NCBI GenBank assembly: GCA_949126835.1
Contig: OX421501.1
Coordinates: 4,153,499-4,217,498 of the forward strand
Reading direction: 5' to 3'
DNA length: 64,000 nucleotides
From: Anisus vortex
Lineage: Eukaryota; Mollusca; Gastropoda; Planorbidae
Below are positions 12,479 to 24,110 of this stretch, one piece after another. Below the pieces are notes generated by a model. The model did not search any database. It saw only the letters and a program-made list of their open reading frames with translations, and was not told the origin of the DNA. Numbering within the stretch: the first letter of the stretch is position 1; every line of letters starts with the position of its first letter. A program made the position numbers and the translations under genes.

Positions 12479-13605
12479 GAGGTCAGACCAAAAGATGGAT
12501 TGAAAATTTCCTTTTCAGCCGCACTCAACGCGTCGTCGTGGAAGGTGAGAGCTCCTGCTTTGGTCCGGTCATGTCTGGAGTTCCACAGGGTTCGGTGCTG
12601 GGACCCACTCTGTTCTTGATCTACATCAATGACCTGGGAGACGGGATCCACGCCAGGGTTCGGCTTTTTGCAGATGATACCATACTGTATTCTCACATCG
12701 AGAGCCCCAATGACGCTTTATATCTACAGGGCGACCTCAATAGGTTGGAGACCTGGGAATCGAAATGGCAAATGACGTTCAATGTTGATAAGTGCAACCT
12801 CCTCTCTATTTCAAGGAAGAGGACTAGCATCCCCACCAGCTATACCTTGCATGGTCACACTCTTGAGAGGGTTTCAGATGCCAAGTACCTTGGAGTGAAC
12901 ATCACAGAAAAACTCCACTGGGGCACACATGTCCAATCTATTGCTGCCAAAGCAAATAGAGCTTGCGCCTTCGTCCAAAGGAACCTCAAGGGATGCTCCA
13001 CCAGGATCCAGACCCATTGTTATAAAAGTTTAGCTCGTCCCATCCTGGAGTACGCATCAACTGTATGGGATCCTCATCAACAACACCTGATATCTAAGCT
13101 TGAGATGATCCAACGTCGAGCGGCACGTCGTATCTTACAGGACTACGGCCTTAAATCTAGCGCCTCAGCTTTGGTGGCCCAACTCCAACTGGAGCCCCTA
13201 CATCATCGCAAAGCGATAAACAAGGTCACCACTATTTACAAGATCGTGAACCGCCACGTGGAAATGTCCACTCAGCCAGGCCGAATCCAACAGGTATCCC
13301 GCTCTACCCGAGGCCATCAGCTCAAGCTGCATGTCCCACATGCACGCACCGACGTCTACAAATATTCTTTTTTTCCGTCAGCCATTAGGCTGTGGAACAC
13401 CCTGGACCAGGCCTCCATCACTGCCCCTACAGTTCAGGCTTTTAAATCGTCACTGAAGGGCTGGTCTAAAAACCTAAAGTGACACTGTGTCATCTGTTTA
13501 TAATTGTTGTTTGTGATGTTTTTTATTTTATGTGTATTTAAATTGTGGACTCTTTCCTCGGTACTAACGGGGTATCCACAGTAATATGAAGAAGAAGAAG
13601 AAGAA
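12479..13605 (+). mobile_element. 5'-truncated non-LTR retrotransposon (I/Nimbus-like) 3' part
   Basis: An uninterrupted frame of about 330 codons from about 12487 to the stop at 13483. It contains the reverse-transcriptase block G-V-P-Q-G-S-V-L-G-P, the catalytic F-A-D-D-T-I-L-Y, and a C-terminal F-F-P-S-A-I-R-L-W-N-T-L signature. The first visible residues lie just before the G-V-P-Q-G block, so the endonuclease and the RT fingers are missing. A 120-bp 3' UTR ends in (GAA)n at about 13590-13603. Lack of stops suggests a recent insertion. The assignment to the I/Nimbus group rests on recognition of the C-terminal pattern and GAA tail, not on an alignment. Confidence 0.85.
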
Positions 13606-13609
13606 CCTC

Positions 13610-14275
13610 ACATTTGACATCACAAAATTAATTGATCATACATCATGGTACCTATTGCGAATGAATAGAAGAAATATTCCACATCATATGACTATGTAGG
13701 TTATTAACTGGAAGAGGTTGAGACAAAAAACAATGCGAGGTGGGAGGAGAGACAAATAGTGTAAATAAGTAGGGAGGGGTGAGGGGGCAAAGGGCAGGCA
13801 AATAGTATAAAGGTGTGAGGGGGGGCACATTTTGCATCGGGAAAATAGTGCACGGTTGGGGGTGGGGGCAATAATAAATCAGGCTTTTTCTGCACTTGCG
13901 CATGATTTCACCCTAAACAATTCAAAAACTTTTTTTTTTAAAGTATCAAAAATTGAAACGTAAACAGCTCATTGATTTAATTAAACTTATTATAACTTAA
14001 ATATCGAAAATAAAAAATATATATTTTCATAAACCAAAAATGAAACATTGTTTCTATTTTTTTTTTTTTTTTAAGTTTTTAGTTTTGGTGACAAAAAAAG
14101 GGGGGAGGGAGGGGGGCTGGAGATGTTCGCATACGTGTAGTTGTAAAAATTAAGCGGGGGGGGGGGGGGGAAATAGGTCACCGAAACCATTTTTATTATA
14201 ACTTGGATTTTCTGAGATTTTAGAGCTAAATGATAATGTTTATACAATAATTACCATAAATAAAAAAAGTTTATT
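13610..14275. other. Spacer with homopolymer tracts
   Basis: G-rich DNA (13735-13870) without a credible exon, a poly-T run at 14058-14072 and a 15-nt poly-G at 14156-14170. The end of the segment resumes the hAT sequence collinear with 20855-20925. Confidence 0.5.
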
Positions 14276-14462
14276 AATAAGATAAGATAAGATAAGATAA
14301 GATAAGATTGCTTTATTGATCCAAATGAATGGAAAATTGACTTGATTACATAAATTTCGTTTTTCAGCATACCTAAAACAATATTAAAGAACCATTTGTA
14401 CTCAAACACAATAGACATTCACGCACACTATCATACCATTTATCATACAAGAAAACATATTG
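14276..14462 (-). mobile_element. LINE 3' tail (TATCT family) inserted in hAT DNA
   Basis: On the minus strand this ends in six ATCTT units and carries the 'atcaataaagcaatc' and 'gacattcacgcacac' words shared with 61238-61530. The flanking sequences are contiguous in the homologous hAT copy near 20925-20945, so the insertion point is visible. Confidence 0.7.
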
Positions 14463-14879
14463 TGTTTGGTATAAATGCAAATAAAAAGGATGATAATCAC
14501 AAACAAGTTCATTTAGTATTACATATAAAACACTTTAACGATTTTCTCAATACATAATTTCCTTTGCGTTTGGCCTTTGCCTTGCTACGAAGTTAAATGT
14601 TCTATTAAAAATAAATTCAAAAAGTATAATAGAGCAGTTTGACTTTTGGGCTGTTGGCACGCTGAATGATTTAGAAATCTTAGTTTGGCACACTATTAGC
14701 AAAAGGTTGCCGACCCCTACCCTACGACGTATCTGTATCTATGTTTGATAGTGGGAAGGTTTGTTTAGGCCTACTTGTTTTTAAGCTTAGCTAAGACGCT
14801 AACTTTCACCGTGAACAGACATAATAAGAGAAAATAACTATATTAATAAATGTATAGATAAGCAGACAGACATGTCGAT

Positions 14880-15290
14880 AGATGGACATAAATATAGACA
14901 GACAGATAAACACGCAGGTGGGCAGATAGGAACAAAGACATGCAGGTAGACACATAGAAAGACAGATAAACACGCAGTTAGATCAATAGACAGATAAATC
15001 AATACGCAGGTAGGCAGAGAGACACATAGACAAGCAGGTAAACAAAAAGACAGACAGATAAACACGCAGGTAGGCAGAGAGACACATAGACAAGCATGTA
15101 GACAAAAAGACATAGCCTACAGATAAACACGCAGGTAGGCAGAGAGACACATAGACAAGCAGGTAGACAAAAAGACAGACAGATAAACACGCAGGTAGGC
15201 AGAGAGACACATAGACAAGCAGGTAGACAAAAAGACAGACAGATAAACACGCAAGTAGACTGATAGTCAAATAGACATTCACGCAGACAG
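14880..15290. repeat. 60-bp minisatellite in CAGA/GACA-rich DNA
   Basis: The word 'ggcagagagacacatag' recurs at 15013, 15073, 15138 and 15198 inside about 60-bp units with 'agataaacacgcaggtag'. The surrounding 14850-15480 is degenerate CAGA/TAGA. Cys/Leu/Tyr-rich minus-strand frames are repeat artefacts. Confidence 0.85.
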
Positions 15291-15616
15291 GCAGGCAGAT
15301 AAACAGACATTAGGAAGATACCGAGACAGGAAGACAGAGTGATACAGGCAGACACTATAAATACAGATTGACGCTCATTATAGAGACAAACAAAACATAG
15401 TAAAAAAAGATGAACGAAATGACAATCAGAAGGGTTGGACAGACGGACAGATAGATTGATAAGATAGATTGGTAGATGCATAGACTATACACCTTTTTTT
15501 TATACTCGTTACCGTCTCCATGAACACATACCCTCCCCTTCCAACCCATCCAAGAAAAGAAAACGTTCTTATATTATATCAGTCTTTATGAACTCTATTT
15601 CGTTTTCTAAATATTA

Positions 15617-15812
15617 TGTTATATATTGCAGACGCTCCTCCTACGCTCATCCGTGGTCCGAGTCTAGTCTTGCATCTGTATTAATGCATTAAATGATGTT
15701 AAAGTTTTTTACTTGGCTTTCCTGGTTTGTTCAGGCAACCCAATCCATGCCCGAATGGCACTCGGGAAGAAAGAGTGCTTATAATATTATATGCATTTGT
15801 AGGCCTACTCGC
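15617..15812 (-). mobile_element. LINE 3' end (AAGAT-tail family)
   Basis: On the minus strand: 'cccgagtgccattcgggc', 'gggttgcctgaacaaacc', 'cggaccacggatgagcgtagg', then 'gcgtctgcaatata'. The W-x-G-L-P-E-Q-T-R-K C-terminal frame is still visible. Confidence 0.7.
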
Positions 15813-16007
15813 ATAAATGTGTGTTCAATCTGAGTTCTGGATCGCACCTGTTTGGTAATAATTGATCAATCAATTAGCGCCAACTGCATTAACTCATTAA
15901 CAACAAGTTTGAGTTGATTTTGTTTTTTTAAAAAGCCGCGATCCTCAAAACCTGGGCCCGCCATAGCCCCCCCCCTCCCCCGCAATGAAAGTATCAGTTA
16001 GTAATTT

Positions 16008-16290
16008 GGGGCACGGTGGCCGTGCGGCAGCGCGTTCGGCTGGCGTACCGAAGGTCCCGGGTTCGAATCCTGGTGCAGGCTAGGATTTTTTCCCCGGTCT
16101 GGAGAATGTCCCTGAGTCTACCCAGCTCGGATGGGTACCTGACCTTAGTTGGGGTAAAGTAAAGGCGACTGTAGGCCTACATAGTGCTGGCGACACAATC
16201 ACCTAGAATGCCGTGGCCACAGAAACTGGTGAACGCCGCTCCACCGGCCATATGGATCAATTTGGTCCGACGGAATTACTGTACTTAATT
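16008..16290 (+). mobile_element. tRNA-derived SINE, best-preserved copy
   Basis: The head 'ggggcacggtggccgtgcgg' includes an A-box-like TGGCCGTGCGG (16017-16027), and a perfect GGTTCGAATCC B-box lies at 16060-16070, so RNA polymerase III promoter elements are intact. The body has 'gagtctacccagctcggatggg' and 'ggtgaacgccgctccaccgg' and ends near 'gatcaatttggtccgacgg'. It is the reference for at least ten other copies or fragments here. It is not a functional tRNA: the acceptor stem and anticodon arm are not maintained. Confidence 0.85.
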
Positions 16291-16299
16291 TTTATAGGA

Positions 16300-17255
16300 C
16301 GAGGGAAGATGTAAGTAGGGATGTCGGGCGGATCGGGTTGGTAGGGGGTGGGGGAGTGATAATTTTGGACGGGGGTGAGGGTGGGGGCGAGGGCTATGAT
16401 TGTTGATTGCATTCACGAGCTCACGCAAAGGCACGTGCAGTTGTGTCTGAATAAGTCGCCACGCGAGCTTGTAACAAAAGAGAGCGATAGAGAGAACCAG
16501 AGAGAGAGAGAAAGAGAGAGAGACTGTAAATGAGACCGCGAATTATATACACTGTTGGTCACGTGTCTGTTTCCACCATCTTCGTCATTTGTTAGTAATG
16601 ATGTTATTTTCATTACAGCATTGTGACGGGAAACGTGACCTAGATTCGTTAATAAAGTTTTCATTTTTTTATTATAAACTTAAAACGCTTTTTTAAATTG
16701 TTCATTTGTGATTGAAAGGTATTTTAAGTACAATTTTAAGTACAAAGAAATATGTTTCAACGATAAAATAGTTGTCAAATTTGTTCTTTGTATATATATA
16801 TCAATATATAAAAATCTGCCATTTAATTGGTGTGCGCCTTTGAAAGCTTAAAATCCCCTTCTCTATCTTAGCTATGAAACTGGGTAGATTATAGGGGATG
16901 GGGGGGGGGGGGGGCGAGAACAAGGCATCATGTGTGGAAAGGGTGTAGGGGTGGGAGTCGGATTGTTCTGGAACAGTTGTGCCCAGTAGAGCAGCTCTCA
17001 ATGACCTTGAACCACCCACCTGTTGCTGCAGCTCTCGCCCGCTCACAGCCAGCACACACACCGAGGTGGGGGGGGGGGGAGTGGCAGAAAGAACAAATAA
17101 GAGGCTGGAAAAGAGGAGAAGAGAGCGAGAGAGAGGGTGAAATGAGAAATATATTGGGTGAGAGACAACAGAAGAGAGAAAGAAAGTTGAAATAGAGAGG
17201 CGGGAAGAAATAAATAGATAGGTCAACAGGGAGATAGAAAGGGAGAAGGAGACAG
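16300..17255. other. Intergenic DNA with GA-rich tracts
   Basis: (GA)n at 16490-16522, a poly-G run around 16900-16914 and GA-rich DNA from 17090 to 17220. The segment 16930-17060 is GC-richer ('ccacccacctgttgctgcagc') with overlapping open frames on both strands, but no splice-supported exon could be defined. Confidence 0.4.
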
Positions 17256-17790
17256 AGAGAGAGAGAGAGAGAGAACAAGGAGCAGAGAAAAAATAAAGGC
17301 TATAGCGAGAAATGGAGAAAGATAAAGTGCGAGAGAAATGAAGAGAGAGAGAGAGAGAGAACAAGGAACAGAGAAAAAATAAAGACTATAGCGAGAAATC
17401 GAGAAAGATAAAGTGCGAGAGAAATGAAGAGAGAGAGAGAGAGAGAACAAGGAACAGAGAAAAAATAAAGGCTATAGCGAGAAATGGAGAAAGATAAAGT
17501 GCGAGAGAAATGAAGAGAGAGAGAGAGAGAACAAGGAACAGAGAAAAAATAAAGGCTATAGCGAGAAATGGAGAAAGATAAAGTGCGAGAGAAATGAAGA
17601 GAGAGAGAGAGAACAAGGAACAGAGAAAAAATAAAGGCTATAGCGAGAAATGGAGAAAGATAAAGTGCGAGAGAAATGAAGAGAGAGAGAGAGAGAACAA
17701 GGAACAGAGAAAAAATAAAGGCTATAGCGAGAAATGGAGAAAGATAAAGTGCGAGAGAAATGAAGAGAGAGAGAGAGAACGAGATAAAGA
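17256..17790. repeat. 82-86 bp minisatellite, six copies, with (GA)n linkers
   Basis: The unit 'acaaggaacagagaaaaaat..ggctatagcgagaaatggag..gtgcgagagaaatgaag' starts at 17275, 17361, 17447, 17531, 17613 and 17697. Length varies only in the (GA)n linker. Copies are nearly identical, so the array is young. Ser/Leu/Phe-rich minus-strand frames are artefacts. Confidence 0.93.
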
Positions 17791-17799
17791 GAGACATGG

Positions 17800-19155
17800 G
17801 TAGAATAGATAGAGAGGAGATATATGTAGCCTATATATAATCTGGAATAACAGACAAACTGTGAAATAAATAAAGCACCTTCAACCAGGTGTTGGATCCA
17901 CTGAATATATTATACAATTAGAAGTTTGTTATATATATTTAAATGTCTTCTATAGACTCCTTTACCGATCGGGACAAAAGTTAATTTCATAAATTGTAAA
18001 CGTCCTCCAAAATATTTTTTTAAATACCAACTAGATTGCTTAATTTGTTAATTAATTTATTTTAATAAACGTATTAGTATTACTAATTAAGGTTATAAAC
18101 TGGAGCGCCATTTAAAAAATATATAAAACTGCTTTCATATTAGATTATGTGTTTCTTAAGACTGGGTTTTCCCGTGCTGCGAATTATTAATTAAGTAATT
18201 ATTATTTTGATTGTTTGTTTCTTTTTGAGTGTTTTTATACTGTCAAAACATATTGTAGTAATTTGTTTCTCCGTCATTTTGACGGGGGGATAAATACTAG
18301 TATTTATATATCTATTAAGTCGTCTGTATCCGACTTTGAATTTTGAATCTGGCATGCAACGCCCATGTCACTTCTCCCAACCCCCTTTTTTTTCCACTTC
18401 ATCCAATAGTAAAAACAGTATTAAAAAAAAAACCACTAGCGAACCAGGAAAGACAACTGCTAATTTTATTCAAACCCCAGTCTAGCTTCAGTTGTCTCCC
18501 CATTCCCCCACCATCCAATGACATGAGGAAGCTGTTTTCACGTCTGAAAAGTGCACACGTCTGCAATGCACAGGTTTGTGTGTAGGAAAATAAAATGCAG
18601 GAAAGATTGGAAGAAAAAATACAAAAAGATTGCCTAGTTATTTGCTATTGTATTTTTTAATACATTTACTATTAGGCTGAAAAGGCTAATTAATTTTACA
18701 TTAGTTGCTTAACAAAAGTCTCTTTACTATAGTCACCAAAAAAACAACAACTAAAATGTAGACAAATAACTAATGGGCTTTGTATTATGTCAGCAAAGAC
18801 TCATTCAAAATTCACACAGGCCATAAAATAATTTTAAACAAGGAAATAATTTTAAAAAAACAACATAAAAATACTTTAAAAAAAATGAGCACTAAACTTT
18901 TAAATGATGAAAACTATGAAAACAATATTTTTTTATAAATTTAGAATATAAATATTTAAACAAATTATCAGATATGAATTTGTTATATAAATATTGTTCT
19001 ACATAAAGAAAAATTTCTAGAATATAAATTCTTAATATAAATATACATAAAAATATTAATACTTTTAGAAAAAAAAATTTGCATAAAAATATGCTTGTAC
19101 AAACAAGGATCAAAAATTTTTAACAAAGGGCATTAATTCACAACATTTGGACAAG
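17800..19155. other. AT-rich intergenic DNA, nothing recognised
   Basis: Homopolymer A and T runs and AT-rich sequence. The open frames at 18343-18585 (plus) and 18892-19113 (minus) are low-complexity and lack supporting splice sites. Confidence 0.4.
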
Positions 19156-19159
19156 AAGT

Positions 19160-19260
19160 TTATACTCATAAATTAAAAAACAGGGTTGTATTGGCTGAGC
19201 ATTGTGTTGGCCACACAGTTCCCTTTGTAGGGCCAAGGTAACCAAAAACTCCACTTCTTT
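19160..19260 (+). mobile_element. SINE fragment
   Basis: 'tattggctgagcattgtgttggccacacagttccctttgtagggcc' resembles the SINE middle segment ('gggcattgtgctggccacaac..cccctag'). The head and tail are absent. Confidence 0.45.
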
Positions 19261-20440
19261 GAACAAAGAAACCAGATTCCGATTGTGAATATTTATTCAT
19301 CTTGAGAGAAATAATAATAAAAAAAAAAAAACACTTCTATTTCGGAAACGGCTGTAGGCATATGCTATTAGTACTCTAATAACTTTAAAAAAAAAAATGC
19401 TTGATTAAAAATAATTAGCAATGTTTCATATACATTTCTTTACAAAGCTACATAGGCCAAACAGAGTACAGACAATTAGCCAATGTTTTTTGCGAAGTAT
19501 GATATCGCAATTTCCAGCTGACAATATGCGAATGCAGTTCCTCAAAGTCAATAGAAGAAATAAAAACACAAACTACTATTAAACTGTTTAGTGAAGAAGA
19601 ACAGTAAAATATAATACAAATCTACTTTTGTAATGCAGAAAAAACATTGAAAAGTTTACTGGCATTTCAGTTTTTTGGCTTTTAATAAAAGCGTGTTGAC
19701 ATTAGTTTTCATAAATCTGTTTATTCATTTAACAAAAAAATTTTGAGCAATTTATCTATTCACTGACACAATCAATGTAAGGGAAACATTTTTGTTTTAT
19801 TTATAAAAAATCATGTTAATAAAAGAAAGCATCACAGATAAAATAGTTGTAAAAAAAATTGTCATTGAAAAGAAACAGATAAAAAATCTTTACCGATTGG
19901 TAAACAAGAAATGTAGCAATATGCCGAATTTCCAGGACATGGAATGCTTTAAAATATTACTTTGAAAATATGTTTCAGTTTCTGGACGGATAATAAGAAC
20001 GACATTTGGCTCGGAAGCAGATCATCAGCAGATGCCGAACTTGTCTTCGGCTTCTGGAGATATCAGTAAAAAATGGTGGCTTAAGAGTCCATGACCTGTG
20101 ACAGACAAACACTGTCATGTTTTGTTTGAATCTCAACAGCCGCCATCCCTGGCCTCGCTGTTAGTCTATAGCCCAGGGTGACTAACATGTTCCTTTACAG
20201 CTTGGCATTATAGGAAGAAAGGAGAGTTAAACTGGCCAATATTAAAGCAACAATAAAGAGATTCAATTCCTTTTTCATTTGTGGAATAAACTGTTCATAA
20301 AATATATATTAGACAGATTGTTCTGGATATAGTGTCAGTAACAAATATGTAACAAATAGGAATAAGACTAATTTCAAAAACACAGATAAGCCTAGGAAGC
20401 AATAATCTTAAGTATAGGAGGTAAGTTTGTAAAATATAAG
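19261..20440. other. Intergenic DNA, no confident gene
   Basis: Mostly AT-rich. Positions 19980-20180 are GC-richer and include 'cagccgccatccctggcctcg', but neither strand gives a frame with good splice borders. Confidence 0.35.
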
Positions 20441-20449
20441 ATGAGATGA

Positions 20450-21197
20450 TATTACAAAACATACATTTTTTGGCTTCACTATAGAAACAAATGTGGAAGT
20501 GTTCTTTAATTAAAGGGAGATAATTAACCCGTTTTTTCCGCTAATATTTCTAATGTAATTCTTTTTTTTCTTTCATAAAAAAATAATTCACATACAATTT
20601 ATATCTTTGATATGATCAAACTGTAAAAAGTATTTAAAAATCATTAAATATTATAAGGCTAAAAAAATTCATATGTATATTTTTAAACATCACATTAACT
20701 ACCTTGTTTGTATGGTTATTATCTTTCTACACCACTTGAGGATGATGGTCATGTGGGTTGATCTAGTTATCTGCACATTAAAGAACTTCTGAGTTCAACT
20801 GAGATCAATATATATTTACGTAATATGAGCATGTGTATGTCATATCTAGAATAACAAAGGATAATGTTTTAGACAATAATTACTATAAATGTGAAAGTTT
20901 AGTAATAAAATATTGTATTTGATATGAATGCCAATACATTTAAAAAGGATGATAATCACAAACACATTAATCTTGTATTAAATATAAAACGCTTTAACGA
21001 TTTTCTTTATAGATAATTATCTACTTTGCTTTTGGCCTGGGTCTTGCTATGGAGTTAAATTTATAGTTCTATAATTTTGAAAATAAATTTTTTAAAACTA
21101 TAAAAGGGCAGGTTGACTTTTAGGCTGTTGGCAAGCTGAATGATTTTGAAATCCTAGTTTGGCACACTGTTAGCAAAAGGTTGCCGAGCCCTGATTT
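20450..21197 (+). mobile_element. hAT element fragment, second copy
   Basis: 20450-20725 is homologous to 11640-11910, and 20855-21197 is homologous to the flanks of the LINE tail at 14276-14462, in the same order. It ends at 'aggttgccgagccctg', a hAT-like terminus. No transposase coding remains. The internal part also resembles, in reverse, 24600-24830. Confidence 0.55.
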
Positions 21198-21199
21198 AA

Positions 21200-22020
21200 A
21201 CCACCACCTCTTGTTTAAAGGCAGCCAGGCTGGCTTATATATATATATTTATATATAACAAAAAAAAATCCAGTTCTTCAGTTTCCAATACTTTTTGGTA
21301 TTGACTGGGTATGCAGTCTACTGGTTGTAGTTATAAATACTATTAAAAATACAACACATTGTATACTTTCCTACTGCAGTTGGAAAACATAAACCTCAAA
21401 GATTGAACTCCAATTTAACATATTTGTGACCCTCCTCCATGAATTTAGTAGCATTGAGCCCAAGGGTCATTTTAGTTATTTAATTATCTTTATAGTGATT
21501 TGAATTCTGAATTCAATGGTTAAAACCGTTTATGAATTGAAGAAATAGTCTAATAGATAGGTGTGTTTAACTGTAGGCCCTGTCTGAAACCTGATTTTGA
21601 GAAAAAAAATTTTAAAACTTTTTTTTTTGCTTTTCACAGGAAACAATATAGGGTGTTACTTATTTTAAAAAATTAAAAAAAGATTATAAATGTTTTTAGA
21701 ATAAAACTCACCACAGAAATGTCCAGAAATAAATGATTAATTAGAAATTATTTAAATTTGAAAAATCCATATTTTACATCCCCTGGACATAATATTGTTG
21801 GCTGTAGCTCAAAATAGCCCAAAGCACAATGTGACTAAATTCGTTGTGAAGGCTGGAATTTCATTTCTTTCTGTATGACTTTTCATCCTTTAAATGTTCT
21901 ACTACGAGATTGTCAGTAATTAGTTAACGTAGATGTACAAAATTAATTGTTACAATAGTATACAAAAAAACAACAACATTTGACTAATGTTTACACACCA
22001 CAAGAATCACTATTTGAGAA
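21200..22020. other. AT-rich intergenic DNA
   Basis: TA-rich run at 21237-21256. Otherwise no feature was recognised. Confidence 0.4.
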
Positions 22021-22031
22021 TCTAAAAAAAA

Positions 22032-22200
22032 ATAGTTAACATTAACCGACATACAAGATAATTAAATAAAAAAATGTGTATCACTTAGAAGAATGTAAAA
22101 AAATGTAAAAAAAAAATAGCTAACATTAACCAACATACAAGATAATTAAATAAAAAAATGTGTATCACTTAAAAGAATGTAAAAAAATGTAAAAAAAAAA
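22032..22200. repeat. 84-bp tandem duplication
   Basis: Two nearly identical units start at 22032 and 22116 ('atagttaacattaacc' and 'atagctaacattaacc'), each ending in '..gaatgtaaaaaaatgtaaaaaaaa'. Differences are a few point changes. Confidence 0.9.
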
Positions 22201-22479
22201 TGCCAAGTAATAAAAAATATTAACACAAAATATTAAAAATATAAATATTTTTCTTATACTACAGAAGAAAGACTTGTCATATCAAGTACATTTTGGCAAA
22301 GCAGAAAATTGATGTCAGAACAACAAAGTCATGGTCAAGTTAAACAAAAACTGACATTTCTTGGTGATATATGAAATAATACATAGACAACTAATTAAGT
22401 CAATTATCTGTTTAAAAAATCAAAAGAAACTATACTATTCGTCAAGGTCATTTCACAATCGCTTATAATTAAAAAAAAC

Positions 22480-22705
22480 AACACCTGACACGTCGCGGGT
22501 TCTATCCCCGCCACCGGCAGATCCCTGTCGCCCTACAGGAGTTTTGGGACTAGATGACGTTAATATTGAGTTGTTATCACGAGCGCTTAGTGAAACCTCT
22601 CACAGATTAATAGTCTTCTAGAGCGCACTGAGCATGCTAAAATAGCATGGAAGAAGCGCTATATATAAATTACCATTACCATTACCATACCATTATGTTT
22701 GTTGA
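22480..22705 (+). mobile_element. Second tRNA-derived SINE family with (TACCAT)n tail
   Basis: The B-box-like GCGGGTTCTATCCCCGC (about 22496-22512) is at the head. The body has 'gagcgcttagtgaaacctctcac' and ends 'gaagcgctatatataaattaccattaccattacc'. The body does not match the 16008 family, so it is a distinct SINE. The 'gcgctatataaat' end followed by a simple-repeat tail is a common SINE layout. Confidence 0.6.
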
Positions 22706-24045
22706 CAGCGCTATACATACATTAGTATTATTAAAATTTTGTTAATATTTTGAGAAAACTAAAAAAAAAAAAAATTAATAACATCAGTATCACTTCAGTT
22801 ATGTCACTAGAGTACACTTTGTAAAAAAAAATCTGTTTTCTGATTCATTTAAAATATAGGGGGTTCGCCATGTAATAGAAGACGTATGTAAACTATACAT
22901 TTTAACCCTCTCCCCCAAAAAAAAATGACTTAGGCGATTGTGAAATGACCGTGCCGAATATAATAAGAAATAGTAAAACAAAACCTTGGTTTTATTTCGG
23001 CATGATAAGGTTTTGTGGTGTCTGATATTACATCAATATTTCTAAAATTAAAAATCTATTGAAATACTGATTGAGCAAATCATAGGGAAAAAAAATTTGT
23101 CAAAGACGTTCTAAAGCAATGACTAAGGCAAATGTTAATAAATATAATAAATACCCTGTATTTATTTACATAGGGGCTCAAGTGGGACAGTGATGACGAA
23201 ACAAGAATCATTATGTCTCGTAGCCTCTACTGTCCAAGCCTACCTCAGCGACTCCCTGGTGAACCCTGTTCTACACAGTAATACAGCTAAAGGTTGGGAG
23301 CAAACCCCAGCGGATGGCTGGATGGGACTGCTAATGAGGTCAAGGCAAAGTCCCACACTCCCTGTCAGAACAGCTCTCAACAAAGTCAGAGATATGTTGA
23401 CTGTTGGAGTTAGGTCGACTGTCTGATATATGTTGACTGTCAAAATTAAGTCATCTGTCGGGTATACGTCAACTGTCGGAGATATGTCGACTGTTCCAAT
23501 CGTGAAACAGTGTGGGAGCATCAGAGAACGGACATGCACGTAACCATAAAAATAATAGGGAACGAGGAATAAGTATTTACATAAAAATACTGTATTAAAA
23601 ATGTACATTTTGAAAATACTGGTTTATAAAAAGATTTGACTTTTTGACATTTGACTAATCTCTGCCTATGGATCTCAGATTGTCTGTCATTTATTGTTAG
23701 CCCATCAAGTGTACACGTGCATCCACATAGATTTCTAATCCCAAAGCCCGACCACTGTAGCCATCACTACATTCTTTATCCACCCTGAGGCCTGTCCCTG
23801 TGGGGCCGTAGTACACTCAGAGCTGTCATAGAGATTATGTCAGATAACTTAAAAAACATCAACACCGACACATTCCATACATTGTGTAAAAAGAAACAAA
23901 CAATGTTCACAGCTGCAAGTTGACTTTTTCTTTTTCGTTTGCCCTGATTCATAATTATGAATCTGTATGCAGCTGTTGGCATTAAAAGATACTGACAATA
24001 AAAACTGGTAGTTCAAAAATGGTCAAATGGGATAACAAAATTTTG
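22706..24045. other. Intergenic DNA with a GC-richer patch
   Basis: 23180-23420 is GC-richer with open frames on both strands. At 23390-23490 a word like 'atatgttgactgtc' is tandemly repeated about four times. No splice-supported exon was found. The patch could be an old repeat. Confidence 0.35.
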
Positions 24046-24110
24046 TCTTACCGAAATAGTCATGTATATATTGGGATTGACCAATTTAATGGTAAGTTTG
24101 AATGTTAAAG

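Larger units (their letters stand above)
10474..14718 (+). mobile_element. Decayed hAT transposon broken by nested insertions
   Basis: A left-end-like segment (10474-10545, 'cacgcgtgccaaacttggc') resembles 58320-58400. Transposase remnants follow at about 10640-11300. Segments 11640-11910 and about 14225-14718 are collinear with 20450-20725 and about 20855-21197. The right end reads 'aggttgccgacccct', typical of hAT termini. The copy is interrupted by an 81-bp TTAA element (10775-10855), a LINE tail (about 11965-12045), a 5'-truncated LINE (12479-13605) and another LINE tail (14276-14462). The outer boundaries are inferred. No 8-bp target duplication could be matched. Confidence 0.5.

Noticed and set aside
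14838..15549. Overlapping Cys/Leu-rich open frames that could look like small secreted proteins
   Set aside because: They follow the 60-bp minisatellite, occur in several frames at once and have no splice or start context.
16008..16090. Possible tRNA gene
   Set aside because: A- and B-boxes are present, but the acceptor stem and anticodon arm do not fold and the sequence continues as a repeated SINE body.
16801..17803. Ser/Leu/Phe-rich open frames with apparent hydrophobic segments
   Set aside because: Translation of GA-rich tandem repeats.
23190..23608. Host exon on either strand
   Set aside because: Open frames exist on both strands, but no acceptor/donor pair keeps phase and a short tandem repeat accounts for part of the frame.
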